NCBI RefSeq assembly: GCF_963678635.1
Contig: NC_087062.1
Coordinates: 85,212,890 to 85,276,889, forward strand
Origin: Symsagittifera roscoffensis
Taxonomy: Eukaryota > Xenacoelomorpha > Acoela > Convolutidae
DNA length: 64,000 nt
Direction of reading: 5' to 3'
A program made the position numbers and the translations under genes. The notes beneath the pieces are model-generated. The model made no database searches. It had not been told where the DNA came from and worked only from the letters and a program-made list of their open reading frames with translations. Shown here piece by piece: positions 62,980 to 64,000 of the stretch. How positions within the stretch are numbered: position 1 is the first letter of the stretch; the number at the start of each line of letters is the position of its first letter.

Positions 62980-63822
62980 AACTATCATCAACAGTAACAT
63001 CATCAACTCCACCAACACGTACACCACTATCAGATTACACGCCATCATTAGCTCAATCATCCACATCAACCGAAACATCTACCAGCACTAACCGCACTTT
63101 TCAACGAAAATTCTCAAATCACCCATTTACAACCAAACCCGGAACAGCCAGATAATAGATCAACCACCCAGATCACACAAACGCAAAAAACGACCTTCAA
63201 ATAACCCTACCCTCCTTTCCACATTATACCTTAAATACTTCTACCACTACTAATGAAACACGAAATTTTGTTGATGAGCACGTTTTAAAGCCAACACTTC
63301 ACTGGACAGCTTTTTACAACTATACTAACCCCCTTTATCTATCACTCACTAATACTAATTAAAATATCGAAATAAACAAAAATATACTATATAGACTCAC
63401 CACATCACTAACACCTCAACAATTTACATACGTTGGATATAAAAAATTATTAAAAACATTCACCGCACCCCGAGCTAACGATTACTCAATTGAATACTAC
63501 AATCATAATATCAGCCGCCCTAACCAAGATCAATTTTTAGACGAAGACCGCTTTTTAAACCCGCAACTAACCGAAAATTTTTTATTAAAACATCATAGCT
63601 ATTTACACTTAATTTTTTTGATAAAAAGCACGATCATATAATTTCAGAAGCACTAGTTGACATTCAAGCATATGAAAGCTTTTATGATAAATTTCAGTTA
63701 TTTTCAATTGCTTTGGCCACTGCTACAAACTAAAAATGTCATACGCATACTAGCCAAGTTATTAACAACATCAGACTTGATTCACGACATCTTCCCACAT
63801 GGCTTTTTTCCAGATGAATAAG
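62980..63822 (+). pseudogene. ORF4 of element C, uncharacterised
   Basis: Homologue of 30675-31985: Ser/Thr-rich start (TPLSDYTPSLAQ), then VDEHVLKPTLHW, RPNQDQFLDED and LLWPLLQTKNVIRILAK near the end. About 500 bp present in A is deleted near 63700, and stops occur. A preserved order of conserved blocks in two elements argues that it was a coding gene. Confidence 0.55.
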
Positions 63823-64000
63823 GTAAATATGAATTACAATAATTTTAACTAATAAATTTAAAACTGTACTAGCCATTTTCTATCAAGGTTTAATTTATTG
63901 TTTTAGTCTTCTCACCAAAATCATCTACAAAACAGAAAAAAAGACAAATAAAAATACAAACTTGTTCATTTATAAAAAAAAACTCTTTTGCTAAAACTCT
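63823..64000 (+). repeat. Start of 3' terminal region of element C
   Basis: AT-rich sequence after ORF4 that resembles the corresponding part of A (30500-30674). It runs off the window. Confidence 0.4.

Larger units (their letters stand above)
50590..64000 (+). mobile_element. Ty3/gypsy-type element C (3' end cut by window)
   Basis: Plus-strand element with leader, ORF1, gag, protease, linker, RT, integrase, env-like ORF, ORF4 and the beginning of the 3' terminal region. RNase H is deleted. Multiple stops and shifts make it inactive. It lies head-to-head with B. Confidence 0.8.

Overview
The window looks like repeat-rich nuclear DNA from an AT-rich invertebrate genome. The reasons are large simple-sequence blocks, a kilobase-scale satellite, foldback repeats, a giant palindrome, Ty3/gypsy-type retroelements with an envelope-like gene, and one intronless secreted-protein gene with truncated relatives. 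I see no tRNA, rRNA, bacterial operon or CRISPR array. I cannot assign the species from sequence alone.

Layout. 1-6878 is a large inverted repeat with about 3.3-3.5 kb arms and a 24-bp centre at 3550-3573. Its left end coincides with the window edge. The outer arms are degenerate TGGA/TCCA tetranucleotide DNA and the inner arms carry 220-bp GC-richer tandem units. 6880-7640 continues the CATC-type DNA, and 7920-10230 is a GTAA-type block with a pure core near 9362-9475. 10231-12375 is non-coding, with two foldback structures.

12376-13803 is the only intact-looking cellular gene. It encodes a 475-residue protein with a signal peptide, two related cysteine-containing domains and a GPI-type hydrophobic tail. 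Downstream are three truncated relatives (14470-15000, 16749-17219, 20324-20794), two of them inside a 3.58-kb tandem duplication. 21620-27600 is a roughly 1000-bp tandem satellite; each unit carries a near-perfect 77-nt hairpin. 27600-29560 holds a dispersed repeat and a 200-bp tandem duplication.

29560-64000 is a nest of three related, decayed Ty3/gypsy-type elements. A (29560-37585, minus) and B (37590-49765, minus) lie head-to-tail and are fused through truncated ends. C (50590 to the window end, plus) lies head-to-head with B. Pooled, the order is leader, small basic ORF1, gag (capsid, CCHC knuckle), protease, linker, reverse transcriptase, RNase H, integrase (HHCC, D,D35E, GPY/F), a small hydrophobic ORF, an envelope-like glycoprotein ORF, and a further ORF (called ORF4 here) between env and the 3' terminal region. 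Every copy is broken by stops, frameshifts, deletions or duplications, so none looks autonomous. A 200-N assembly gap in B replaces what should be about 2.6 kb of gag.

The most unusual items are ORF4 and ORF1 of the retroelement, the palindrome whose arms differ by one 220-bp unit, the hairpin-bearing 1-kb satellite, and the two-domain secreted protein family.
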